From the NCBI RefSeq assembly GCF_000423865.1, contig NZ_AUIU01000013.1, forward strand, positions 170,133-234,132: a DNA stretch of 64,000 bases, given 5' to 3'. The notes under the pieces are model-generated. The model ran no database searches. It had not been told where the DNA came from and worked only from the letters and a program-made list of their open reading frames with translations. The position numbers and the translations under genes were made by a program. Shown here piece by piece: positions 37,226-45,793 of the stretch; the first letter of the stretch is position 1, and each line of letters begins with the position of its first letter. Source of the stretch: Thermodesulfovibrio thiophilus DSM 17215 (GTDB taxonomy: Bacteria > Nitrospirota > Thermodesulfovibrionia > Thermodesulfovibrionales > Thermodesulfovibrionaceae).

Positions 37226-37873
37226 ATGAGGTTAGTATTTCTCGGTGCACCAGGAGCTGGTAAGGGAACACAGGCAAAGAGATTGGTAGAAAAGTATGGC
37301 ATACCTCAGATATCAACGGGTGATCTTCTGAGGGCAGCGGTTGCAGCAGGGACAGCACTTGGTAAAGAAGCAAAAGCATATATGGATAGAGGTGAGCTTG
37401 TTCCTGACTCAGTTGTTTTGGGTATGGTTAAGGAAAGACTTTCTCAGGATGATTGTAAGAAGGGCTTTATTCTTGATGGTTTTCCGAGAAATGTTGCTCA
37501 GGCAGAAGCTCTTGATAAAATGCTTGTTGAAATGAATATGCCTTTAGATGTTGCGTTAAATCTAGATGTTCCATTTGATGATCTTATGAAAAGACTTACA
37601 GGAAGAAGGACATGCAGGTCATGCGGACAGATGTATAACATTTATTATTCTCCTTCAAAGGTAGAGGGAAAATGTGATAAATGTGGAGGACAGCTTTTTC
37701 AGAGAGATGACGATAAAGAAGAAACAATCAGGAAAAGACTTGAAGTTTACAGAACACAAACAGAACCACTGATTAATTATTATTCAAAAAAAGGAATACT
37801 TAAAAGTGTCTCAGGCACAGGTAGTATGGATAAAATATTTAGCGATATCTGTGCAATATTAGAAAAAAAGTAA
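37226..37873 (+). CDS. adk: Adenylate kinase, zinc-lid type
   Basis: A 215-residue kinase interconverting ATP + AMP and 2 ADP. P-loop LGAPGAGKGTQAKRL, AMP site ISTGDLLRAAV, LDGFPRNVAQAEAL, and a LID with four zinc cysteines (CRSCGQMYN and KCDKCGG). AAAGGAGG ribosome site. It lies 17 bases before sat, heading the sulfate-activation operon; APS reduction releases AMP, which this enzyme returns to ADP, so the linkage makes biochemical sense. Confidence 0.96.
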   Translation: MRLVFLGAPGAGKGTQAKRLVEKYGIPQISTGDLLRAAVAAGTALGKEAKAYMDRGELVPDSVVLGMVKERLSQDDCKKGFILDGFPRNVAQAEALDKMLVEMNMPLDVALNLDVPFDDLMKRLTGRRTCRSCGQMYNIYYSPSKVEGKCDKCGGQLFQRDDDKEETIRKRLEVYRTQTEPLINYYSKKGILKSVSGTGSMDKIFSDICAILEKK

Positions 37874-37890
37874 TTTAAAGGAGGAAAAGT

Positions 37891-39276
37891 ATGCCGGATG
37901 TAAGAATTAAGACGTTGCCACCGCCTCATGGTGGAAAGATTATTGAGCGGGTTGTCCGTGATCCTGAGATGGCAAAAAAGTTAATGGAAAAATGTTCTGC
38001 TGTTTATGACATTAAACCCACATTTTTTAAAGGCAATCCTGTTAGAAATGTTTACAGAGAAATCATGTCAGTATGTTATGGATTTTTCAGCCCTGTTGAA
38101 GGTTCCATGACAAAGGCTGAACTTGAAAGTGTTCTTGATCGTAGAAGACTTTCAAGTGGATGGGTCTTTCCCTATCCTATACTTTTTGATATCTCAGAGG
38201 AAGATTTAAAAAAACTTGGGGTTGGTGCAGGCGATTGGCTCCTTTTGAGACTTAAAGGTGAGCCTTTTGCTATTCTTGAGATTGAAGAAGTTTATAAAAT
38301 TGTGCCAGAAGATGTAGCATTAAGAACATTTGGGACACCAGAGAAAAATCCAGAAGTTGTAAAAGTTCCTTTTGATCAGAAACACACAGGTTATAATATT
38401 TATTGTTCATTAAATCCAATTATCCTTGCAGGGAAGTATACAATTATTAATGAGCCTAAAATTAGACCACCTTTTGATAGATTCTGGTATCCACCAAAAA
38501 GATCAAGAGAGGAATTTGAAAAAAGAGGCTGGACCACTGTTATTGCTCATCAGACAAGAAATGTTCCTCATACAGGACATGAAGCATTAATGAAAAATGC
38601 AGCATACATTGGAGATATAGAACCAGCTCACGGGATAGTTGTTAACGCAATAGTCGGTGCAAAAAGAATTGGAGATTTTCCAGATGAGGCAATTGTTGAG
38701 GGTCATGAAATGGTTCATCTTGCAGGCTATATTAAGCCAGAGCGTCATCTTGTGACATTTACATTATGGGATATGAGATATGGTAACCCAATAGAGTCTC
38801 TTATTCATGCAGTAATAAGACAGAATATGGGAATTTCTTTCCATATGTTTGGAAGAGACCATGCTGCACTTGGTGAGTATTATGACATTTACGCAACTCA
38901 GATTCTATGGTCTAAAGGTATTCCAAGTTTTGGACTTGAAGCTCCACCTTATGCTGTTGAAGGTGGTTTCTATATAAGACCACAGAATATTGCAGAGTTC
39001 TGGTATTGTCCAAAATGTCTTGAGTTTGCATACTCAAGTAACTGTAACCATAAAGGTATTTACTCAAGATACTCTGGAAGTTTTATCAGAGGTCTTTTGG
39101 CTGAAGGTGTAACACCACCACCGCAGATTTACAGGCCAGAGGTTTACAAAGTCGTTGTTAAGTGGTGGCAGAAGTTTGGATATCCATTTAATAATGAAAA
39201 ATATCTCAAAGAGAGGGAAGAGAGATTAGAGGTTGATCTTCCTCATATTGAAATCCCTGCTAAGTTAAAAAAATAA
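37891..39276 (+). CDS. sat: Sulfate adenylyltransferase (ATP sulfurylase), dissimilatory
   Basis: A 461-residue enzyme making APS and pyrophosphate from sulfate and ATP, the first step of dissimilatory sulfate reduction. An N-terminal PUA-like region is followed by the catalytic domain with AHQTRNVPHTGHEALMKNA (variant of the QxRNPxHxxH ATP site), IVNAIVGAKRIGDFPDEA, and the FGRDHAALGEYYD motif. No APS-kinase domain is fused. Single-chain homo-oligomeric type, as in other sulfate reducers. Good AAAGGAGG ribosome site; followed 12 bases later by a small protein and aprBA. Confidence 0.96.
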   Translation: MPDVRIKTLPPPHGGKIIERVVRDPEMAKKLMEKCSAVYDIKPTFFKGNPVRNVYREIMSVCYGFFSPVEGSMTKAELESVLDRRRLSSGWVFPYPILFDISEEDLKKLGVGAGDWLLLRLKGEPFAILEIEEVYKIVPEDVALRTFGTPEKNPEVVKVPFDQKHTGYNIYCSLNPIILAGKYTIINEPKIRPPFDRFWYPPKRSREEFEKRGWTTVIAHQTRNVPHTGHEALMKNAAYIGDIEPAHGIVVNAIVGAKRIGDFPDEAIVEGHEMVHLAGYIKPERHLVTFTLWDMRYGNPIESLIHAVIRQNMGISFHMFGRDHAALGEYYDIYATQILWSKGIPSFGLEAPPYAVEGGFYIRPQNIAEFWYCPKCLEFAYSSNCNHKGIYSRYSGSFIRGLLAEGVTPPPQIYRPEVYKVVVKWWQKFGYPFNNEKYLKEREERLEVDLPHIEIPAKLKK

Positions 39277-39287
39277 GGAGGTAAGTA

Positions 39288-39689
39288 ATGGCTAAGTTTT
39301 TTGGTGTAATAATTGATGAAAAAAGACTGGCGGCAATAAAGGGAACACCTATTGAAGAAAAAGTCGAACCTATATTTGGAGGAGCATTAAAACGTGTTGT
39401 TATTGAAGTTCCTGACGAACTTGGACAAAAAGTTATTGAACAATTCAGTAAAGCAAGGTTTGATGCAAGAGGATTTATCGAAGAAACTCCAGCTGCATTT
39501 AAGAGATTGGTTTTTAAGAAAATATTGGAGTTAAAAGCTTTAACTCCTGAAGTTCTTGAAAAAGCAATTGCTGATGTTGCTTCAATTAAGGATGAAGTTG
39601 CTAAGGAAGATAAAGAGCTTCCGATTCCTGATGTTGATATAAGTGATGTGCTGGAATTACAGAAGAATCCAGTACAAAAACCAGCATAA
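39288..39689 (+). CDS. Uncharacterised protein between sat and aprB (133 aa)
   Basis: I do not know a function. The protein is acidic and soluble, with no cysteines, no signal and no membrane segment: an N-terminal stretch (FFGVIIDEKRLAAIKGTPIE), a central KRVVIEVPDELGQKVIEQF strand-helix, and a charged C-terminus ending in LELQKNPVQKPA. Its fixed place between sat and aprB, with GGAGG ribosome site and short gaps (11 and 24 bases), implies a role with sulfate activation or APS reductase, perhaps assembly or contact between Sat, Apr and Qmo. That is inference from position only. Confidence 0.75.
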   Translation: MAKFFGVIIDEKRLAAIKGTPIEEKVEPIFGGALKRVVIEVPDELGQKVIEQFSKARFDARGFIEETPAAFKRLVFKKILELKALTPEVLEKAIADVASIKDEVAKEDKELPIPDVDISDVLELQKNPVQKPA

Positions 39690-39713
39690 TAAAAAATAAA
39701 AGGAGGTTAAGCT

Positions 39714-40142
39714 ATGCCAAGTTTTGTAATTACTGAAAAGTGTGACGGTTGCAAAGCCCAGGACAAAACCGCATGCCAGTACATCTGCCCCAATGACTTG
39801 ATGGTATTGGACAGAGAAAAAATGAAAGCTTTCAATCAGGAACCAGACCAGTGTTGGGAATGTTACAACTGTGTTAAGATTTGTCCACAGCAGGCAATTG
39901 AAATTAGAGGTTATGCAGACTTCTGCCCTCTGGGAGCAAGTGTTATTCCAATGAGAGGTCAGGATGCAATTATGTGGACAATTAAATTCAGAAATGGCTC
40001 TCTGAAAAGATTTAAGTTCCCAATCAGAACAACACCGGAAGGTTACTGGACTGCTGACAATATTTTCGCAGGACTTCCTGATCCTGATTTCGGAAAAGTT
40101 AAAAACCCTGGCTTCTTTAATTATGAAGTTAGAAAAGAATAA
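39714..40142 (+). CDS. aprB: Adenylylsulfate reductase beta subunit (AprB)
   Basis: A 142-residue ferredoxin-like subunit carrying two [4Fe-4S] clusters that feed electrons to the FAD of AprA. Eight cysteines in two sets, C10, C13, C21, C25 and C47, C50, C53, C57 (CWECYNCVKICPQQAIEI), with the long spacing in the first set typical of AprB. The C-terminal tail wraps AprA in known structures. GGAGG ribosome site. Confidence 0.97.
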   Translation: MPSFVITEKCDGCKAQDKTACQYICPNDLMVLDREKMKAFNQEPDQCWECYNCVKICPQQAIEIRGYADFCPLGASVIPMRGQDAIMWTIKFRNGSLKRFKFPIRTTPEGYWTADNIFAGLPDPDFGKVKNPGFFNYEVRKE

Positions 40143-40165
40143 AAATAGAGTAAAGGAGGTATAAC

Positions 40166-42154
40166 ATGGAAAAAGAGACTTGTACATTTTCATACTGTCA
40201 GAGACCTGATGTTGTTGAGGTCGAAACTGATTTTCTAATTATCGGTGGTGGAATGTCTGCTTGTGGTGCTGCATATGAAGCTGCAAGATGGGCAACACCA
40301 AAAGGCATTAAAGTGACACTTGTTGATAAAGCCGCAATGGATCGTTCCGGTGCTGTGGCAATGGGTTTGAGTGCTATTAACACTTATATTGGTGAAAACA
40401 AAGTTGTTGACTATGTTAAATATGTCCGTGCAGACCTGATGGGAATTATCCGTGAAGACCTTGTATACGACCTTGGAAGACATGTTGATGATTCTGTCCA
40501 TTTATTTGAAGAGTGGGGACTTCCAATATGGAAAAAAGGTGATGATGGATTTTCACTTGATGGATTTCAGGCAAGAGATGCAGGCAAGCCTTCACTTAAA
40601 GAAGGTGGAGTTCCATGTCGTTCTGGAAAATGGCAGATAATGATTAATGGAGAATCCTATAAAGTAATAGTGGCTGAAGCCGCCAAAGCGGCCTTAGAGT
40701 TCAACAGAAAGGCAACGGGTCAGGCTCAGAATCTTTATGAAAGAGTATTCATAGTTAAACTTCTTAAAGATGCAAAAGAACCAAATAGAGTTGCAGGTGC
40801 AATTGGTTTTAGCGTAAGAGAAAATAAAATTTATCTCTTTAAAGCTAAAGCAATTCTTGCAGCCTGTGGTGGTGCAGTTAATGTATTCAGACCAAGGTCA
40901 TCCCGTGAAGGTCAGGGTAGAGCATGGTATCCAGTATGGAATTCCGGTTCTGGATACTATCTCGGCATAATGGTTGGTGCTGAAATGACCATGATGGAAA
41001 ACAGATTCGTTCCTGCAAGATTTAAGGATGGATATGGCCCAGTTGGTGCTTGGTTCCTTTTCTTTAAAGCAAAGGCAACAAATTCACTTGGAGAAGACTA
41101 CTGTTCAAAAGATACTAAGGAGTTTAAAGACGCTGTCCAGAAATATGGTAAATGGGCAGAGGCACTTGGAACTTCTATCAGAAATCATCTTATGATGCAA
41201 AGTATGAAAGAAGGTAAGGGTCCAATCATGATGAATACTCATATTGCAATGCAAGAACTTGCAAAACAGATGGATGCCAAGAGACTTAAACACCTTGAAG
41301 CAGAAGCATGGGAAGACTTCCTTGATATGTGTATTGGTCAGGCAGGCCTCTGGGCAGCTTATAATGTAGAACCAGATAAGGTTCCATCTGAGATTATGCC
41401 AACAGAGCCTTATTTGCTCGGCTCACATTCAGGTTGTGCAGGATTCTGGGTAAGTGGACCTGGTGATATACCTGGAACACCGGCTGAGTGGTTCTGGGGT
41501 TACAATAGAATGAGCACTGTAAAAGGTTTATTTATGGCAGGGGATATTGTAGGTGCATCTGGTCATAAATTTTCATCTGGTTCTCATGCAGAAGGAAGAA
41601 TTGCAGCAAAAGCGGCAATTGCGTTCATTCTTGATAACGCTGGATATTCACCAGCAATAGCTGAGGATCCAAATGCTCTTGCAGCAGAACTTTATCTGCC
41701 GTTTGAGCTTTATGAAAAGTATAAGACCTACTCAGTTGATCCTAAGGTCAATCCATACTACATCAGACCTGACATGTATCAGGCAAGACTTCAGAAGATT
41801 GCTGATGAATACTTTGGTGGATGTGGAACTTGGTATATGACATCTAAGACTATGATTGCAGAAGGATTAAATAAACTTCAATTCCTTAAAGAAGATGCTT
41901 TAAGACTTGCTGCATCAAACTTACATGAACTTCTTCGTTGCTGGGAGAATGTTCATAGAACACTCTCACTTGAAGCTCATGCAAGACATATCCTCTTTAG
42001 AGAAGAATCCCGTTATCCTGGATATTACTACAGAGGAGATTATGATTTTGTTGATGATAACAACTGGCGTGCTTTTGTTAACTCAGTTTATGATCCAGCA
42101 TCAGATACATTCACGCTTAAGAAGGTTCCATACGTTCAGATATTTCCAGACTAA
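40166..42154 (+). CDS. aprA: Adenylylsulfate reductase alpha subunit (AprA)
   Basis: A 662-residue flavoprotein reducing APS to sulfite and AMP. FAD-binding LIIGGGMSACGAAYEAARWA, the active-site loop region DGYGPVGAWFLFFKAKATN, and HSGCAGFWVSGPGDIP plus HKFSSGSHAEGRIAAKAA close to the flavin. Length and motifs match the dissimilatory enzyme rather than fumarate reductase. AAAGGAGG ribosome site; an intrinsic hairpin follows the stop. Confidence 0.97.
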   Translation: MEKETCTFSYCQRPDVVEVETDFLIIGGGMSACGAAYEAARWATPKGIKVTLVDKAAMDRSGAVAMGLSAINTYIGENKVVDYVKYVRADLMGIIREDLVYDLGRHVDDSVHLFEEWGLPIWKKGDDGFSLDGFQARDAGKPSLKEGGVPCRSGKWQIMINGESYKVIVAEAAKAALEFNRKATGQAQNLYERVFIVKLLKDAKEPNRVAGAIGFSVRENKIYLFKAKAILAACGGAVNVFRPRSSREGQGRAWYPVWNSGSGYYLGIMVGAEMTMMENRFVPARFKDGYGPVGAWFLFFKAKATNSLGEDYCSKDTKEFKDAVQKYGKWAEALGTSIRNHLMMQSMKEGKGPIMMNTHIAMQELAKQMDAKRLKHLEAEAWEDFLDMCIGQAGLWAAYNVEPDKVPSEIMPTEPYLLGSHSGCAGFWVSGPGDIPGTPAEWFWGYNRMSTVKGLFMAGDIVGASGHKFSSGSHAEGRIAAKAAIAFILDNAGYSPAIAEDPNALAAELYLPFELYEKYKTYSVDPKVNPYYIRPDMYQARLQKIADEYFGGCGTWYMTSKTMIAEGLNKLQFLKEDALRLAASNLHELLRCWENVHRTLSLEAHARHILFREESRYPGYYYRGDYDFVDDNNWRAFVNSVYDPASDTFTLKKVPYVQIFPD

Positions 42155-42163
42155 TACTTGATT

Positions 42164-42187
42164 AGGGAGGGGTATATACCCCTCCCT
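42164..42187 (+). terminator. Hairpin terminator after aprA
   Basis: A perfect 9-bp stem AGGGAGGGG / CCCCTCCCT with a 6-base TATATA loop, ten bases past the aprA stop. The following tail (TAATTTAAAA) is only modestly T-rich. Confidence 0.7.
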
Positions 42188-42209
42188 TAATTTAAAAGAT
42201 TGCAAACAG

Positions 42210-42255
42210 ATGATAATAAAATTCGTAATGCAGTATAATCTGTATTACGAATTTT
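42210..42255 (+). promoter_or_regulatory. qmoABC promoter inside a 16-bp-arm inverted repeat (operator candidate)
   Basis: Arms 42218-42233 and 42240-42255 (AAATTCGTAATGCAG type) pair fully with one G-T, and the 6-base centre is exactly TATAAT. An ATGATA at 42210-42215, 18 bases upstream, could be the -35. A dimeric regulator bound here would cover the core promoter. The same DNA could also form a second terminator hairpin. Confidence 0.55.
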
Positions 42256-42291
42256 TGTGTTTAAGAATCCAATACATGAAGGAGGCTGAGC

Positions 42292-43542
42292 ATGAGTGGT
42301 GAAAATCCAAATCGAATCTTGGTAATTGGCGGAGGATTTAGTGGTTTAACTGCCGGAATAGAAGCTGCTGAGACAGGAGCAGAAGTGATTGTAGTTGAAA
42401 AAAATCCTTATCTGGGTGGCAGAGTTGCGCAGTTAAATAAATATTTTCCAAAGATTTGTCCGCCAATGTGTGGTCTTGAAATCAATTTTCGTCGTATAAA
42501 AGTAAATCCTCTTTTTACTTTTTATACTATGTCTGAGGTTGATTCAATCTCTGGTGTGCCTGGAGATTATACAGTAAAAATAAAAATCAATCCTCGTTAT
42601 GTAAATGAGAACTGCACAGCATGTAACGCCTGTTCTGAAGCCTGCCCGGTTGAAAGAAACTGTGATTTCAACTTCGGATTGAATAAATCAAAAGCAATTT
42701 ATCTACCATTTGAGCAGGCATTTCCGCTTAAATATGTTATTGATAGAAAGTCATGTCCAAAAGACTGCCCTGCACCATGTTTAAACGCCTGTAAATATAA
42801 TGCTATTGATTTTAATATGCAACCTGAAACTGTTGAGGTTAAGGTTACTTCAATAGTAGTGGCTACAGGATGGAAACCTTACGATGCATCAAAAATAGAC
42901 AATCTTAATTTTGGTAAAGTTAAAAATGTCATAACTAATATGATGTTTGAAAGGATAGCTGCGAAGAATGGGCCCACAAATGGACAGATTTTAAGACCCT
43001 CTGATGGAAAATCTGTTGAAAATGTGGCTTTTGTTCAGTGTGCAGGTTCAAGGGATGAAAATCATCTTCCATTCTGTTCGTATATATGTTGCCTTGCTTC
43101 ATTGAAACATACACTTTATCTCAAAGAACAGAATCCTGATGCAGAAGTGAATATTTTTTATATTGATATAAGAACTCCGGGTAAATATGAAAAATTTTAC
43201 AATCAGGTAAAGGAACTAAGCGGAGTAAATTTCATAAAGGGTAAGGTTGCAGGGATTGAGCAGGATTCGGACTCTGATGATGTTATTGTAATTGCTGAGG
43301 ATATTTTAAATGGCGAGAAAATACGACAAAAAGTAGATATGGTGGTTCTTGCAACAGGAATGCAACCAGAGAGCTTTGACTTTAAAGTTCCGGGAGTTAA
43401 GTATGCTGTAGATGGATTTGTTGTTGATGCTGAGGGAATATATTCTGCAGGCTGTGCTAAAGCTCCCATGGATGTAGCAGGTTGTGGTAAAGATTCTACA
43501 TCTGCAGCCCTCAAGGCTATTCAGACTGGAGTAAGGAGGTAA
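42292..43542 (+). CDS. qmoA: Quinone-interacting oxidoreductase subunit QmoA
   Basis: A 416-residue HdrA-like flavoprotein, soluble subunit of the complex that passes electrons from menaquinol to AprBA. FAD motif VIGGGFSGLTAGIEAAETGA, then CTACNACSEACPVERNC and CPKDCPAPCLNACKYNAI iron-sulfur clusters, and a late ATGMQPESF segment typical of HdrA. Shorter than HdrA, as expected for QmoA. GGAGG ribosome site; three bases separate it from qmoB. Confidence 0.94.
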   Translation: MSGENPNRILVIGGGFSGLTAGIEAAETGAEVIVVEKNPYLGGRVAQLNKYFPKICPPMCGLEINFRRIKVNPLFTFYTMSEVDSISGVPGDYTVKIKINPRYVNENCTACNACSEACPVERNCDFNFGLNKSKAIYLPFEQAFPLKYVIDRKSCPKDCPAPCLNACKYNAIDFNMQPETVEVKVTSIVVATGWKPYDASKIDNLNFGKVKNVITNMMFERIAAKNGPTNGQILRPSDGKSVENVAFVQCAGSRDENHLPFCSYICCLASLKHTLYLKEQNPDAEVNIFYIDIRTPGKYEKFYNQVKELSGVNFIKGKVAGIEQDSDSDDVIVIAEDILNGEKIRQKVDMVVLATGMQPESFDFKVPGVKYAVDGFVVDAEGIYSAGCAKAPMDVAGCGKDSTSAALKAIQTGVRR

Positions 43543-43545
43543 GAC

Positions 43546-45780
43546 ATGGAAAAGAAAATAGGTCTATATATCTGCAAAGGCTGTGGTATTGGTGAGTCAA
43601 TTGATGTTGAAAAAATAAAAAATATAGGGAAAAACGCATTAAGAGTTCCAGTTGTAGCAATAAGCGATGTTCTGTGCAACAATGAAGGTATTGAGCTTAT
43701 TAAAAAAGATATTGCCGAGCAGGGAGTTAACTCTATTGTAATTGCGGGATGCTCTCCAAGAGTCAAAACCTATGAGTTTAATTTCCCCGGATGTTTTATT
43801 GAAAGAGTTCCACTAAGAGAGCTTGCTGTATGGACAATTGAGGCTCCAGAGGAAAAGCAACTTGCTGCAGAAGACTATGTTAGATTAGGTGTTATAAAAG
43901 CCCAAAAAGGAGAAATTCCAGAGCCGTATATTATTGAAATATCTAAGTCCATTCTTGTGGTTGGTGGTGGAATATCTGGATTGACTGCAGCTTTGGAGGC
44001 TGCAAAAGCTGGATATGATGTAGTTTTAGTGGAAAAAGAAGCAGAACTTGGAGGATTTGCAAGCAAGCTTTACAGAAGAGTTCCAACAGATGATTTTACA
44101 CATGGGGTTCTTGGAGAGGTGAATCTTGAGCCACTTATTAATGAGGTTACATCAAATGCAAAAATCAAAGTTTATACATCTTCAAAGATTGAAAAGATAG
44201 ATGGACAGCCAGGTGACTTTGATGTAACAATTTCAACCAACGGTTCTCAGGAGACTATTAAAATTGGTGCTATAATTCAGGCTACAGGATGGAAACCTTA
44301 CGATGCCAAGAAACTCGGTAAAAAATATGGATATGGAAAATTTAAAGATGTTGTTACCAACTTTGATTTTGAAGAAATTGTTAAGAAAAATAACGGTATA
44401 ATCAAAAGACCTTCTGATGAAAGAGTTGTCAAAACAGTTCTTTTTGTTCAGTGTGCAGGGCAGAGAGATCCTGAACATTTGCCTTACTGTTCGGGAATGT
44501 GTTGTGCAACTACTCTCAAGCAGGCAAGATATGTAACTGACGGAAATCCAGATGCAACAGCAATGGTTATATACAAGGATATGAGAACACCTGGAAAGCT
44601 AGAATATTACTATATGGAAGCTCAAAATACGCCGGGAATCATGCTTGCAAAAGGAGAAGTTACAGGAATAAGAGAGGAATATGATAAACTTGTGGTTACT
44701 GTAGAAGACTCTCTATTAGGTTCTAAAGCTGAAATAGAAGCTGAAATGGTAGTTCTTGCGACAGGAATGGTTCCGACAACAAAGGACCCACAGGATTATC
44801 TGACAGGACTTCAGGAGGCTGCATCAAAAGGAGATGAAGCCAGAATAAAATATATTGAATCAACCAAAAAACCTGAGTTTATTCTAAATTTAAGTTATCG
44901 TCAGGGACCAGAGCTTCCTGTTTTAGATGGTGGTTTTGGTTTTGTTGATTCCAATTTTATCTGTTTCCAGTATGAAACACGTAGAACCGGTATATATGCT
45001 GTTGGCCCTGTTCGTCAACCGATGAATATGGCAGAAGCAGAGGAAGATGCTAGAGGAGCTGCCTTAAAAGCAATGCAGTGCATAGAACATGTTGCAAAGG
45101 GAATGGCTGTTCATCCAAGAGCATGGGATACTTCATTTCCTGAACCGAATCTTACAAAGTGTACAGCATGTAAACGCTGTACAGAAGAATGTCCATTTGG
45201 AGCAATTGATGAGGATGAAAAGGGTATTCCTTACTACAAACCAAACAGATGTCGGAGATGCGGAACCTGTATGGGTGCATGTCCAGAAAGAATTGTTTCA
45301 TTCAAAGACTATAGTGTTGATATGATTGGAACAATGATGAAAAGCGTTTCTGTGCCAAGTGAAGATGATAGACCTCGTATTATAGTTGCATGCTGTGAAA
45401 ATGATGCATTTCCTGCTACAGAAACAGCGGCTTTGCACAGGCTTACTCTTGACCCTGCAGTCAGATTTATTCAGCTAAGATGTCTTGGTTCAATGAACCT
45501 TGTCTGGATTGCAGATGCTCTTTCAAGAGGTGTAGATGGAATGATTCTTCTGGGATGTAAGTTTGGTGAAAACTATCAGTGTCACTTTGCAAAAGGTAGC
45601 GAGCTTGCAAAATACAGACTGAGCAAGGTTCAAGAGACACTTGACAGACTTCAGCTTGAATCCGATAGAGTACAGATGTATGAGGTAGCAATTGATGAGT
45701 ACTGGAGAATTCCAACTATTATAAATGAGTTTATGGATAAAATAAGAGAAATAGGTCCAAATCCATTTAAGGGCTTCTAA
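43546..45780 (+). CDS. qmoB: Quinone-interacting oxidoreductase subunit QmoB
   Basis: A 744-residue HdrA-MvhD fusion-type flavoprotein. N-terminal CKGCGIGESIDVEK region and a FAD domain (SILVVGGGISGLTAALEAAKAG), two [4Fe-4S] sets CTACKRCTEECPFGA and CRRCGTCMGACPERI at about 545-590, and a C-terminal MvhD-like domain (from about 620, IIVACCENDAFPATETAA and GCKFGENYQCHF). It probably contacts AprAB or other soluble partners. AAGGAGG ribosome site. Confidence 0.94.
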   Translation: MEKKIGLYICKGCGIGESIDVEKIKNIGKNALRVPVVAISDVLCNNEGIELIKKDIAEQGVNSIVIAGCSPRVKTYEFNFPGCFIERVPLRELAVWTIEAPEEKQLAAEDYVRLGVIKAQKGEIPEPYIIEISKSILVVGGGISGLTAALEAAKAGYDVVLVEKEAELGGFASKLYRRVPTDDFTHGVLGEVNLEPLINEVTSNAKIKVYTSSKIEKIDGQPGDFDVTISTNGSQETIKIGAIIQATGWKPYDAKKLGKKYGYGKFKDVVTNFDFEEIVKKNNGIIKRPSDERVVKTVLFVQCAGQRDPEHLPYCSGMCCATTLKQARYVTDGNPDATAMVIYKDMRTPGKLEYYYMEAQNTPGIMLAKGEVTGIREEYDKLVVTVEDSLLGSKAEIEAEMVVLATGMVPTTKDPQDYLTGLQEAASKGDEARIKYIESTKKPEFILNLSYRQGPELPVLDGGFGFVDSNFICFQYETRRTGIYAVGPVRQPMNMAEAEEDARGAALKAMQCIEHVAKGMAVHPRAWDTSFPEPNLTKCTACKRCTEECPFGAIDEDEKGIPYYKPNRCRRCGTCMGACPERIVSFKDYSVDMIGTMMKSVSVPSEDDRPRIIVACCENDAFPATETAALHRLTLDPAVRFIQLRCLGSMNLVWIADALSRGVDGMILLGCKFGENYQCHFAKGSELAKYRLSKVQETLDRLQLESDRVQMYEVAIDEYWRIPTIINEFMDKIREIGPNPFKGF

Positions 45781-45793
45781 GGAGGGAGAATAT

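Noticed and set aside
39657..40193. 178-residue minus-strand frame over aprB
   Set aside because: Antisense shadow of aprB, which has both ferredoxin cysteine sets.
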